NCBI RefSeq assembly: GCF_015291725.1
Contig: NZ_CP030038.1
Coordinates: forward strand, 8,173,001 to 8,237,000
Direction: 5' to 3'
DNA length: 64,000 bases
Origin: Bradyrhizobium sp. CCBAU 51765
GTDB taxonomy: Bacteria > Pseudomonadota > Alphaproteobacteria > Rhizobiales > Xanthobacteraceae
Shown here in pieces: positions 32,393-40,735 of the stretch (the first letter of the stretch is position 1; each line of letters begins with the position of its first letter). A program made the translations under genes and the position numbers. The notes beneath the pieces are model-generated. The model was not told where the DNA came from and made no database searches. It saw nothing but the letters and a program-made list of their open reading frames with translations.

Positions 32393-34138
32393 TTAGTGTG
32401 TCTGCAACGGCGGATGCGGGATCGCCGTCAGCAGCTCCTTGGTGTAGTCGTCCTGCGGATCGCTCAAGACCTTCTCGGAAGAGCCTTCCTCGACGATTCG
32501 ACCCGTCCGCATCACAATGACACGATCGCACAACAAGCGCACCACATTCAAATCATGCGAGACGAACAGATAGCTCATACCTAGCCGCGCCTTGAGGTCC
32601 TGCAGCAGATTGAGCACCACGGCCTGCACCGAGACGTCCAGCGCCGCCGTCGGCTCGTCCAGGATGACCAGCTTCGGATGCAGGGCAATGGCCCGGGCGA
32701 TGCCGACGCGGGCCTTCTGACCGCCGGACAATTGGTGCGGGAAGCGGTCGAGCAGGTTGTGCGGCAGGCCGACCATGGTGGCCAGTTCCTCGCAGCGGGC
32801 GCGGAGCGCGTCGCGCCCCCTGATGTCACCCAATTGCATGATCGGGTCGGCGATGGCGCGCACGGCGGTGAAGCGGGGGTTGAGGCTGTCGGTCGGATCC
32901 TGGAACACCATCTGGATACGGCTGCGCTGCGGCAACCGGGCGAAGGCGGCAGGAGCGATGCCGGAGATGTCCTCGCCGTCGAACTGGATCAGTCCGGAGG
33001 TCTGGTCGAGGAGACGCATCACCATCATCGACGTGGTCGATTTGCCGCAGCCGGATTCCCCGACGAGGCCGACGCTCTCGCCATGGCCGATCGAGAAGCT
33101 GATGCCGTCGACGGCGCGGAACACGTCCGGCTCGACCAGCGGCTTGCGGCCGAACAGCTTTCCGAGCACGGCGGTGGCGCCCTGGCGGGGATACTCCTTG
33201 ATGAGCTTGTCGACGAGGAGGAGGGGCGCCTTCTCGCTCTCCCCGCTTGCGGGGTGAGAGGAGGGCTCCGCGAGCACGATGCTTGGAGAGTCCCCCTCGC
33301 CCGCCGCGGGTTCATCTTCCGGCAGCAGATCGCGCAGGTTCACGCCGAGCCGCGGCGTCGCGCGCATCAGCTTCTTGGTGTAGGGGTGCTGCGGATTGGC
33401 GAAGATGTCGGCGGCTTTCGCGGTCTCGACCACGCGGCCCTTCTCCATCACGACGACGCGGTCGCAATAGGCGGCGGCCAGGCCAAGGTCGTGCGTGATC
33501 AGGATGGTCGACATCGCGCGGCGCCTGGTCAGCTCGACGATCAGGTCCATCACCGCCTTCTGCGTGGTGACGTCGAGGCCGGTGGTCGGCTCGTCCGCGA
33601 TCAGGAGCTGCGGATTGCAGGCGAGCGCGAGCGCGATCACGACGCGCTGGCACATGCCGCCCGAGAGCTCGAACGGATAGGCGTGGTAGCGCTCGCGCGG
33701 GCGGGCGATCTTGACCTGTTCCAGCGCCTCGATCGCCTTCTCGCCGTGATCGGCCACCTGGGCCTGCTGCACATGGGTGCGCAGCACGTCCTCGATCTGG
33801 TCGCCGACTTTGCGGATCGGGTTCAGCGCGGCGCGCGGGTTCTGGAAGATCATCGAGACTTCGCGGCCGCGCAGGTCGCGCATCTGGTCTTCGGTCGCGG
33901 CCTTGACGTCGATGCCGGAGAACATCACCGAGCCCTCCGCGATCCGTCCTGCGCGGTCGAGGATGCGCATCACCGCATAGGAGGTCACCGACTTACCGGA
34001 GCCGGACTCGCCGACGATGGCGAGCGTCTCGCCCTTGGCGACGGAGATGTTGACGTGCTGCACCGCCTTGACGATGCCGCGGCGGGTGGTGAATTCGACC
34101 GTGAGATCCTGGACGTCGAGCAGGGGCTGGGCGGTCAT
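32393..34138 (-). CDS. Dipeptide/oligopeptide-type ABC ATPase, DppD-DppF fusion
   Basis: 581 residues made of two full ATPase halves. The first Walker A GESGSGKSV is at residues 43-51; the second, GESGCGKST, is near residue 359. Each half has its own signature (LSGGMCQRV and LSGGQKARV) and Walker B. The linker between the halves (about 265-310) is encoded partly by a palindromic R2-type repeat (33236-33300). It energises the two permeases upstream. The cargo is unknown; being cotranscribed with AtzG, AtzE and AtzH it probably carries a nitrogen-rich amide or peptide-like substrate. Confidence 0.92.
   Translation of the reverse strand: MTAQPLLDVQDLTVEFTTRRGIVKAVQHVNISVAKGETLAIVGESGSGKSVTSYAVMRILDRAGRIAEGSVMFSGIDVKAATEDQMRDLRGREVSMIFQNPRAALNPIRKVGDQIEDVLRTHVQQAQVADHGEKAIEALEQVKIARPRERYHAYPFELSGGMCQRVVIALALACNPQLLIADEPTTGLDVTTQKAVMDLIVELTRRRAMSTILITHDLGLAAAYCDRVVVMEKGRVVETAKAADIFANPQHPYTKKLMRATPRLGVNLRDLLPEDEPAAGEGDSPSIVLAEPSSHPASGESEKAPLLLVDKLIKEYPRQGATAVLGKLFGRKPLVEPDVFRAVDGISFSIGHGESVGLVGESGCGKSTTSMMVMRLLDQTSGLIQFDGEDISGIAPAAFARLPQRSRIQMVFQDPTDSLNPRFTAVRAIADPIMQLGDIRGRDALRARCEELATMVGLPHNLLDRFPHQLSGGQKARVGIARAIALHPKLVILDEPTAALDVSVQAVVLNLLQDLKARLGMSYLFVSHDLNVVRLLCDRVIVMRTGRIVEEGSSEKVLSDPQDDYTKELLTAIPHPPLQTH
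33236..33300. repeat. R2-type palindrome inside a coding region
   Basis: The hairpin CTCTCCCC-GCTTG-CGGGGTGAGAG (33237-33260) and the flanking words GGAGGGCTCCGCGAGCACG and GAGAGTCCCCCTCGCCC match the intergenic R2 repeats. It is read in frame as part of the linker of the fused ATPase (segment SSHPASGESEKAP). Confidence 0.7.
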
Positions 34139-34232
34139 GCGGGCCTCCCGTCAGTCAAAAGTTCGAAAACAACCCCATGCACAGTAGAATGGCGACTGAA
34201 ATCATTGGGGAATTTTTGACGACCGTCTGCCA
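34139..34232. other. Gap inside the importer operon, repeat-like
   Basis: 94 bp separate the second permease and the ATPase gene, wider than other gaps in this operon. The words GAAAACAACCCCATGCACAGTA (34161-34182) look like part of another Bradyrhizobium interspersed sequence that I recall from other genomes, but no second copy lies in this window. Confidence 0.35.
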
Positions 34233-35132
34233 TCACGTCCTCCGCTGGGGATCGACGATGTCGCGCAGGCCGTCGCCGAGGAGGTTGAAGCAGAACACGG
34301 CGATCATCAGCGCAAGGCCAGGGAACAGCGCGATCCACCATTCGCCCGAGACCATGAAGCCCGCGCCTTCCGCGACCATGATGCCCCATTCAGCGGTCGG
34401 CGGACGCACGCCGAGGCCGATGAAGGACAGGCCGGCGGCGTTGAGGATGGCGTAGCCCATGGTCAGCGACATCTGCACGATCATGATCGGCATGATGTTG
34501 GGCAGGATGTGCACCAGCAGGATGCGGAACTCGCCGTTGCCCGACAGGCGCGCGGCCTGCACGAAGCCGGCGTTGCGGCGGACATTGGCCTCGGCGCGCG
34601 CGACGCGGGCATAGAGCGGGAAGTTCACGATCGCGGTGGCCAGGATGATGTTCTGCACGGTGTTGCCGAGCGCGGCGACGATGCCCATGGCCAGCACGAA
34701 CAGCGGGAACGCCATGATGGTGTCGGCGATGCGGCCGACGATGCGATCGGTCCAGCCGCCGAAGTAGCCGGCGGCGATGCCTGCGAGCCCGCCCATCAGG
34801 AACACCAGCGCGACCGAGGCGACCGCGATGAAGACGTCGAGGCGCGTGGCAACGATCACGCGGCTGAAGATGTCACGGCCGAGCTGGTCGGTGCCGAACC
34901 AGTGCGCGGCGGACGGAGGCTTCAAGGCTGCAGCGGTGTCGGAGGCGAGCGGGTCGTAGGGAACCACGTAGGGACCGAAGATCGCGGCAATCAGGATCAG
35001 GATCAGCAGCGCGAAGGCGAATCCCGTGACCTTGTTCTCGCTGAGGACATAGCGGGTCTGTTCGAGGATCGCGACCAGTCCGGACGTGCGCGCGGGACCG
35101 ACGGGTTCAACAGCAGGCGCAACGGAGCTCAT
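34233..35132 (-). CDS. Dipeptide/oligopeptide-type ABC permease, DppC type
   Basis: 299 residues with about six hydrophobic segments. The N-terminal OppC motif region (FALLILILIAAIFGPYVVPYDPL) is followed by a permease domain with the EAA-like loop ARAEANVRRNAGFVQAARLSGNGE. It lies 9 bp after the DppB-type gene. Confidence 0.92.
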   Translation of the reverse strand: MSSVAPAVEPVGPARTSGLVAILEQTRYVLSENKVTGFAFALLILILIAAIFGPYVVPYDPLASDTAAALKPPSAAHWFGTDQLGRDIFSRVIVATRLDVFIAVASVALVFLMGGLAGIAAGYFGGWTDRIVGRIADTIMAFPLFVLAMGIVAALGNTVQNIILATAIVNFPLYARVARAEANVRRNAGFVQAARLSGNGEFRILLVHILPNIMPIMIVQMSLTMGYAILNAAGLSFIGLGVRPPTAEWGIMVAEGAGFMVSGEWWIALFPGLALMIAVFCFNLLGDGLRDIVDPQRRT

Positions 35133-35141
35133 GTGGTCCCC

Positions 35142-36155
35142 CTAGCCTTCAAGTCTGACGCGCGGATCGATCACGCCGTAGAGAATGTCGATGATCAGAT
35201 TGAGCAGCACGTACATGACCGCCATGGTCAGCACGAAGCCTTGCACCGGTGCGAAGTCCGACGAGATCAGCGCTTCCACCGCATAGGAGCCGATGCCGGG
35301 CCAGGCGAACACTTTCTCCACCAGTACGTTGGCCCCCAACAGGAACGAGAACACCATGCTCAGCGTGGTGATGACAGGCAGCATCGCATTGCGGAAGGCG
35401 TAGGTGACGATCACGGTTGCGGGCGACAGGCCGCTGGCGCGCGCGGTGCGGACGAATTCCGATGCCAGCACCGCCAGCATGGAGGCGCGGGTCATGCGCG
35501 CGATCGGAGCCAGCGAGAAGATCGCAAGCGTGGTCGCAGGCAATATGAGCTGGCTCAGCGCCGAGCGGAATGCCTCGACGTCGCGCGCGAGCAAGGTGTC
35601 GATCAGGTAGAAGCCCGTCACTGTCGGCGGGGCGCTGTAGAACACGTCGAGACGGCCGAGCGGCGCGGGCGACCAGCCGAGCCGGAAGTAGAACACATAG
35701 ACCAGCACGAGGCCGGTGAAGAACACCGGCAGCGACACGCCGGCCGTCGTCGTCACCCGGCAGAGATGGTCGATCCAGGAGCCCGGCCGCGTGGCCGCCA
35801 GCACACCGAGCGGAATGGCGATCACGACCGAGACGATGAGGCCGAGCAGCGTCAGCTCGGCGGAAGCCGGCAGGCGGTTGCGTATCTCGGCGGCGACGGG
35901 CTGGCCGGTGGTGAGCGAGTTGCCGAAATCGCCATGGGCGAGATCGTTGGTGTAGCGGAAGAACTGCTCGATCAGCGGCTTGTCGAGCCCGAGCTTCTTG
36001 CGGATCTGCTCGACGGCTTCTTTCGTGGCGGCAGGGCCGGCGAAATACGCCGCGGGGTCGCCCGGCAGTGCGCGCGTCAGCAGGAAGGTGACGATGACGA
36101 CGCCGATCAGCGAGGGAACCGCGAACATCAGGCGCTTGCCGATCATGGTCAGCAT
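35142..36155 (-). CDS. Dipeptide/oligopeptide-type ABC permease, DppB type
   Basis: 337 residues with six hydrophobic segments, an N-terminal MLTMIGKRLMFAVPSLIGVV and the loop EFVRTARASGLSPATV. The start ATG 36155 is fixed by GGAG upstream. The frame stays open to 36299, but that part is repeat R2b sequence and gives a proline-rich string typical of such repeats. Confidence 0.92.
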   Translation of the reverse strand: MLTMIGKRLMFAVPSLIGVVIVTFLLTRALPGDPAAYFAGPAATKEAVEQIRKKLGLDKPLIEQFFRYTNDLAHGDFGNSLTTGQPVAAEIRNRLPASAELTLLGLIVSVVIAIPLGVLAATRPGSWIDHLCRVTTTAGVSLPVFFTGLVLVYVFYFRLGWSPAPLGRLDVFYSAPPTVTGFYLIDTLLARDVEAFRSALSQLILPATTLAIFSLAPIARMTRASMLAVLASEFVRTARASGLSPATVIVTYAFRNAMLPVITTLSMVFSFLLGANVLVEKVFAWPGIGSYAVEALISSDFAPVQGFVLTMAVMYVLLNLIIDILYGVIDPRVRLEG

Positions 36156-36206
36156 GGGATGCTCCTGCGCGTGTTGCGCACGCTGCTCGCCACGCACTCC
36201 GCCGCG

Positions 36207-36313
36207 TTCCCTCCCCCCTTGTGGGGGAGGGTTAGGGAGGGGGGTAGCTCCGCGATGGGTCGGAGTTCGTGGCCACCCCTCTCCCCAACCCTCCCCCACA
36301 AGGGGGGAGGGAG
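36207..36313. repeat. Interspersed palindromic repeat R2b between binding protein and permease genes
   Basis: Outer arms TCCCTCCCCCCTTGTGGGGG and CCCCCACAAGGGGGGAGGGA, inner words GGGTTAGGGAGGGG and CCCCTCTCCCCAACCC. It lies in the 188-bp gap between the binding protein gene and the first permease gene of the operon, where a stem-loop could lower expression of the downstream membrane genes. Confidence 0.85.
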
Positions 36314-36343
36314 CCCGAAGAGCGTGCTCACCTCACCCATGAC

Positions 36344-37966
36344 TCACCCCTTCGCCATCGCACGATAATCGAGCCTGCGGTGGAACCAGTATTGGTAGCC
36401 GCTGATGTTCTTCTGCATCGCGACGTTAACGAAGGGCTGGTACAGCGGGATGCGCGGCACGTCGGTGTAGGCGAGATCGACGAAGCCCTTCACGTCCTTG
36501 TCGTAGGTCGCCGTGTCGCCGGTCGAAGCGGCCGTGCGCGCGCCGTCGATCAGCTTGTCCATCTCCGCCGACTTGTAGCTCATGGTGTTGAAGACGGAAT
36601 TGTTGCCGTGATAGCACCAGTAGAAGAAGTATTCGGGATAATCGAGCCAGCCCGAGAACACGTTGGTGAAGAGCGGCATCTCCTTCTTGTTCAACTCGGT
36701 GCGCCAGTTGGCGCCGGGCACCTTGTTGATGGTGGTCTTGATGCCGAGCTGGGCGAGGCTCTCCTGCACCAGGATGCAGAGTGGCTCGTTGACGCCGGCG
36801 AAGTTGAGGTCGAACGAGATCGTGGTCTCGAAGCCGTTGGCGTAGCCGGCCTCGGCCAGCAGCGCCTTCGCCTTCTCCATGTCGGTATTGTACTTGTGCG
36901 GCTGCGGCCAGGCGACTTCGGTCGGCTTGTCCTTGGGCGCGCCGAACATGGGATTGCCAAGGCCGAACAGCACGGCGTCCATGATCTTCTGGTACGGCAT
37001 CGCATAGGCCATGGCCTGCCGCACCTTCGGATTGTCGAAGGGCGGCTTGGTCACGTTCATGCCGATATACTGGATGCCGTTGGAGAACGGCAGCGACACC
37101 ACGTTGAGCTTGCCGCTCGCCTTCATCTCCTGGAAATCCTTGAACGGCAGCTCATAGGAGATGTCGGCGTCGCCGCGCTCGAGCAGCGCACGGCGGTTGC
37201 CGGCCTGTGGTACCATGCGCCAGATCACGCGCTTGATCTTCGGCAGGGGACCGCCGACCCAGTCGTCGTTGCGCTCCATCACCACTTCGGTGCCGGCGGT
37301 CCATTTCACCACCTTGTAGGCGCCGGAGCCCGCGGTCTGCTGCTTGGTGTATTCGAGACCCCAGGGATCCTTCTCGCTGGCGTTCTTCTTCACCAGCTCG
37401 GAATTGACGATGCAGGGCACGATGACGGCAAGATCGGGGATCGTGAGCCTGTCCTTCTTCAGGAAGTCGACGCGCACCGTGTGATCGTCGATCACGACGA
37501 ACTGCTCCGGCTTGGTGAGCGAGCCCGCGCTCATCTGGAAGGTCGGGAAGCCGCCGACGCTGACGGCGCGGTCCAGCGACCACTTCACGTCCTTGGCGGT
37601 AACAGGCGCGCCGTCGTGAAATTTGGCGTTCTTCTTCAGCTTGAAGGTGACCGACATGTCGTCGATCTTGAAGTCCTCGGCGAGCTCGCCCTTGAACTTG
37701 TCGCGATCGTAATAGGGCACGCCACCGGGGCCGCTCTTCATCTCGTGACTGATCAGGCGGTCGTAGCAATTCCAGGACACCTCGTAGCCGGGCACGTTGG
37801 TGCCGACGCCGTGGATGTCGAGATTGTTGGGGCCGCCCTCCGAGACGATCAGCAGCGTCTCCGAGCGGGCATCGGCCTTGGCGGAGGAGATCACGGACGG
37901 CATGGCCGGAAGCGCCGCTCCGGCGGCCAACCCGGAAACGGATTTGAGGAAATCGCGGCGTTTCAT
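36344..37966 (-). CDS. Periplasmic binding protein of peptide/nickel-type ABC importer, Tat-exported
   Basis: 540 residues, SBP_bac_5 (DppA/OppA) family. The N-terminus MKRRDFLKS followed by a hydrophobic stretch is a twin-arginine signal (RRDFLK). ATG 37966 has GGAG upstream. It is the first gene of the minus-strand operon importer, atzG, atzE, atzH, gntR. Tat export suggests a protein that folds before export. Ligand unknown; neighbours point to a nitrogen-rich amide compound. Confidence 0.92.
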   Translation of the reverse strand: MKRRDFLKSVSGLAAGAALPAMPSVISSAKADARSETLLIVSEGGPNNLDIHGVGTNVPGYEVSWNCYDRLISHEMKSGPGGVPYYDRDKFKGELAEDFKIDDMSVTFKLKKNAKFHDGAPVTAKDVKWSLDRAVSVGGFPTFQMSAGSLTKPEQFVVIDDHTVRVDFLKKDRLTIPDLAVIVPCIVNSELVKKNASEKDPWGLEYTKQQTAGSGAYKVVKWTAGTEVVMERNDDWVGGPLPKIKRVIWRMVPQAGNRRALLERGDADISYELPFKDFQEMKASGKLNVVSLPFSNGIQYIGMNVTKPPFDNPKVRQAMAYAMPYQKIMDAVLFGLGNPMFGAPKDKPTEVAWPQPHKYNTDMEKAKALLAEAGYANGFETTISFDLNFAGVNEPLCILVQESLAQLGIKTTINKVPGANWRTELNKKEMPLFTNVFSGWLDYPEYFFYWCYHGNNSVFNTMSYKSAEMDKLIDGARTAASTGDTATYDKDVKGFVDLAYTDVPRIPLYQPFVNVAMQKNISGYQYWFHRRLDYRAMAKG

Positions 37967-38114
37967 GAAATGGCTCCAACACAACGTTTTGGTTGGAACT
38001 GACTTCGCAAGGTTCGTGCCAGAGCTTAACGAGGTCTTACCCGCGGATTAACATGCTGATTCCACTCATGTTCTGCCATTTTTCGGCGGAAGTTGGAGAG
38101 AGCGATCACGCCTC

Positions 38115-38125
38115 GTATTGCATAC
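38115..38125. promoter_or_regulatory. Palindrome GTAT-TGC-ATAC upstream of the importer/atz operon
   Basis: An 11-base palindrome with 4-base arms, in an AT-richer stretch that also contains TTGCTTAAAGTATAGGCTATAAA (38133-38160), which could hold the promoter. FCD-type GntR operators have this general shape. It lies 149 bp before the binding protein start codon. Confidence 0.35.
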
Positions 38126-38228
38126 AAAGAGAGGCAATTGCTTAAAGTATAGGCTATAAAATAGAGGAGCCCATTCGGAGGGCGATGACGAATATCCTTC
38201 AAGCTACGGCGTAACGGTACGATCCCCG

Positions 38229-38340
38229 CCGTCATTCCGGGGCGATTGCGCAGCATCGAGCCCGGGAATCCATCAGGCCACAGCACGCGCGGAACAATGG
38301 ATTCCGGGCCCCGCCGCTCCGCGGCGCCCCGGAATGACGG
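38229..38340. repeat. Interspersed palindromic repeat R5, copy 1
   Basis: Outer arms CCGTCATTCCGGGGCG and CGCCCCGGAATGACGG, inner words GCGCAGCATCGAGCCCGG and GATTCCGGG. A diverged copy lies at 55047-55130. It ends 14 bp before the stop codon of the phosphotransferase-like gene. Confidence 0.85.
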
Positions 38341-38353
38341 GGGAGGCCGGGCG

Positions 38354-39313
38354 TCACCCCGCCCAGACCAGCTCCTGCAGCTCAACCAGATCGTCCGCCC
38401 TCTCCTGCCAGCCCGCGATGCAGATGTGGCTGTTGAGGTCGCTGGCGCGGTGCAGCAGCATCAAGGCCATCAAGCGGCGCTTGAGCGCGAAATCGAGCTT
38501 CGTATAGCCGAAGCCTTCGAGCAGGCTCTTCACCCTGCCCGGCCGTCCCGCCGCCATGAAGGCGCTGGGGCCGAGCAGATCGTAGTCCCGCCATCCGGTG
38601 AGGACATCGCCGAAGTCGAACAGGCCTTTGAGCGACCATTGGCCGTCATCGCAGGCAAGCAGGAAGTTCTCCGGAATGTATTCGCCGATCAGGATCACCG
38701 GCGGCGCATCCATCGGAATCAGCTGAGCCGCATCGCACAGGAGATCGTCGAGGCCGGCGCGGAATTTCGGCGCAAGGCCGAGACGTTCGTGCCGGGCCTT
38801 GCAGCCCTGCATCTGCCGACGCATGAAGTCGTCCCAGCGCGGCTCGATCTGCGCGAGCGCGCCGAGCGGGGCGCGCTGCACGGACGCGATGGTCTCGCCG
38901 ATCTGGCGCAGCACGCGCTCCTTCTGGTCTTCCGGCAAGGACGGCCAGACCTCCGAGCCGAGCGTGCCGGCAAGGCGGGTGATGACGAGATAGGGCCAGC
39001 CGTCGCGCACGCCTTCGGCGGCGATCTCGGGAATCGGCAGGTGAAGACGACCGGCAAGCTGCATCAGCGAGGCGCGCTCGGAGATAAACTGCGCGCGCAA
39101 GAGCGGCGGGAAGATTTTCAGGATCAGCGCTTCACCCAGGCCGACCACGAGGTTGGTGCCAGTCGCAAACACGTGCGGGGCGCTGATATCGAGACCGTGG
39201 CTACGCGCGATGTCGAGCGCGATGGGGAGCCATTGTGAGGGAGCTGAGCGAAAGGCGCGGAGGCTTGCGGCGTCGGTGACGTGAGGGAGTTGTTGCGACG
39301 GTGTGGCTGTCAT
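38354..39313 (-). CDS. Aminoglycoside-phosphotransferase-family (APH-like) protein with altered catalytic loop
   Basis: 319 residues with the APH/choline kinase-like fold: a nucleotide-binding N-lobe and, in the C-lobe, IGEYIPENF followed by FDFGDVLTGWRDYDLLG. The second motif keeps the metal-binding DFG-like Asp, but the first replaces the usual HGDLHPGN, so catalytic Asp is Glu and the His is Ile. ATG 39313 is chosen as the shortest sensible start; the frame extends upstream through the IS boundary, and that extension is not conserved-looking. IS5-type DNA begins 75 bp upstream and may have displaced its promoter. The substrate is unknown; antibiotic resistance should not be assumed. Confidence 0.8.
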   Translation of the reverse strand: MTATPSQQLPHVTDAASLRAFRSAPSQWLPIALDIARSHGLDISAPHVFATGTNLVVGLGEALILKIFPPLLRAQFISERASLMQLAGRLHLPIPEIAAEGVRDGWPYLVITRLAGTLGSEVWPSLPEDQKERVLRQIGETIASVQRAPLGALAQIEPRWDDFMRRQMQGCKARHERLGLAPKFRAGLDDLLCDAAQLIPMDAPPVILIGEYIPENFLLACDDGQWSLKGLFDFGDVLTGWRDYDLLGPSAFMAAGRPGRVKSLLEGFGYTKLDFALKRRLMALMLLHRASDLNSHICIAGWQERADDLVELQELVWAG

Positions 39314-39387
39314 CTGCGTATCAAAAGCAGGATTGGCTTTGGCCGACTCGGTGCAAGCCCGGAGTTCGGTGCACCTCTCCCGCTCGC

Positions 39388-40581
39388 GAGAGCTTTGCTT
39401 AATTGGACGCGGGGGAGTGATTGCCGCTGTTGGGCGTTTTTTTGCGTAGCGTTGGACGTCGGCGGCATCGAAGGTTTGCGCTTTCGTGGTCGACTGATTG
39501 GGTTGGGCGGTCATGCGGCAACTCCCGCAGGAGACAACGCCACCCATCGTTTGAGATTCATTGCCAGGCAGATCAGGCGCAGATGCGTCTGGTTGCGCGC
39601 CCAGCCCAGATAGCGGGCGCGCGCCCAGCGGTAGCTGCCCTTGAGGCGCGCGAAGACCTGCTCGACCGGTGCGCGGCGCTTTCCCACGGCACCGTTGAAG
39701 CGCTTCTGCCGCGCGGTCAGCGGATGATGCTTGTTGGGCCGGAACATCAGTCGCGGCTTGATGCCTCGCGCGCGCAGGCCGCTACGGCGCTCGTGCTTGT
39801 CATAGGCCTGGTCGGCATAGACCGCCTTCTCATCACCACAGACCAACTCGTCGGCGGGCACCGTATCGTTGACCGCAGCATCGGTCAGCTTGCTGCGGCG
39901 GATGATTGCCGAGCCCTGGTCGATGCCAACATGGGCCTTGTAGCCGAAGTATCGTTTGCCGCCCTTCTTGGTCCATCGCGCATCCGGATCGCGCTTGCTG
40001 TTGACCAGTTTGCTCGGCGCCCGACCGTCCGGGCCGGGGGGCTGCGGCTCCTCTGGTGGCTTCGGCGGCTTCACCGCCGCCGGGATCAGGCTCGCGTCGA
40101 TTAGTGTACCCCGCCGCACCACCAGCCCATGCGCATCGATCTGGCGCAGAATCTCACCGAACAGCCTCTCGTCCAGGCCGGCCCGCTGCAAACTGTCGCG
40201 GAAGCGCCAGATCGTGGCGTGATCGGGTGTCTCATCGCCGAGCACAAAGCCGCAGAAATCGCGGAATGAGGCGCGGTCATCAAGCGCCTCTTCAAGCTCC
40301 GGATCGGACAGCCCGTACCATTGCTGCAGCAACAGCGCCTTGAACATCACCAGCCGCGGATAGGCCGGCGCCCCACGCTCCGGTTCCGGCAGACCGCCTA
40401 GCACGCCCCCTACCGCTGCCCAATCGACCAAGTCCCCAATCCGTCTCAGCACCGGATTGCCTTTTCCCCGTCGCGACACCAGCGCGTCCGCAAAGCTCGG
40501 TTGTCCAACCTGTCGATAGGCCATTCCCGTCCTCCCTCAGCGGTCTAGGGAATCGCAGATTCGCGAATATGCAAAGCTCTC
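39388..40581. mobile_element. IS5-family insertion sequence
   Basis: 1194 bp bounded by the inverted repeats GAGAGCTTTGC (39388-39398) and GCAAAGCTCTC (40571-40581), flanked on both sides by GCTCGC (39382-39387 and 40582-40587), a probable 6-bp target duplication. Removing the element and one copy of GCTCGC restores a perfect CCTCTCCCGC-TC-GCGGGAGAGG hairpin, so the IS is inserted in an R2-type repeat. It encodes one transposase on the minus strand. Confidence 0.8.
39511..40524 (-). CDS. IS5-family transposase
   Basis: 337 residues, apparently intact. DDE residues lie in TLIDASLI (first Asp), YADQAYDKH (second Asp) and the helix RAPVEQVFARLK (Glu). An N-terminal DUF772-type domain (about 50-120, DPELEEALDDRASFRDFCGF) is typical of the family. 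It probably can still catalyse transposition. Confidence 0.93.
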   Translation of the reverse strand: MAYRQVGQPSFADALVSRRGKGNPVLRRIGDLVDWAAVGGVLGGLPEPERGAPAYPRLVMFKALLLQQWYGLSDPELEEALDDRASFRDFCGFVLGDETPDHATIWRFRDSLQRAGLDERLFGEILRQIDAHGLVVRRGTLIDASLIPAAVKPPKPPEEPQPPGPDGRAPSKLVNSKRDPDARWTKKGGKRYFGYKAHVGIDQGSAIIRRSKLTDAAVNDTVPADELVCGDEKAVYADQAYDKHERRSGLRARGIKPRLMFRPNKHHPLTARQKRFNGAVGKRRAPVEQVFARLKGSYRWARARYLGWARNQTHLRLICLAMNLKRWVALSPAGVAA

Positions 40582-40701
40582 GCTCGCGGGAGAGGTCGGC
40601 ACGTAGTGCCGGGTGAGGGTTTTCTCCTCTTGGGGATTGTCCCATTGCGGAGACACCCTCTCCCCAACCCTCCCCCGCAGGTGGGGGAGGGAGCGCACCG
40701 T
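40582..40701. repeat. R2-type palindromic repeat split by the IS
   Basis: The right part of a repeat whose left end is at 39373-39387. Inner words GGTGAGGGTTTTCTCC, CCCTCTCCCCAACCCTCCCC and the end GGGGGAGGGAGCGCACC match the intact copy at 51597-51720. Its terminal hairpin was the target of the insertion. Confidence 0.75.
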
Positions 40702-40735
40702 GCTCGCGGCGACAGCCAGGCTCATTCGCAACCCG

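Noticed and set aside
38354..39313. Antibiotic resistance gene
   Set aside because: The fold is phosphotransferase-like, but the catalytic loop is altered and there is no close match in memory to a resistance enzyme.
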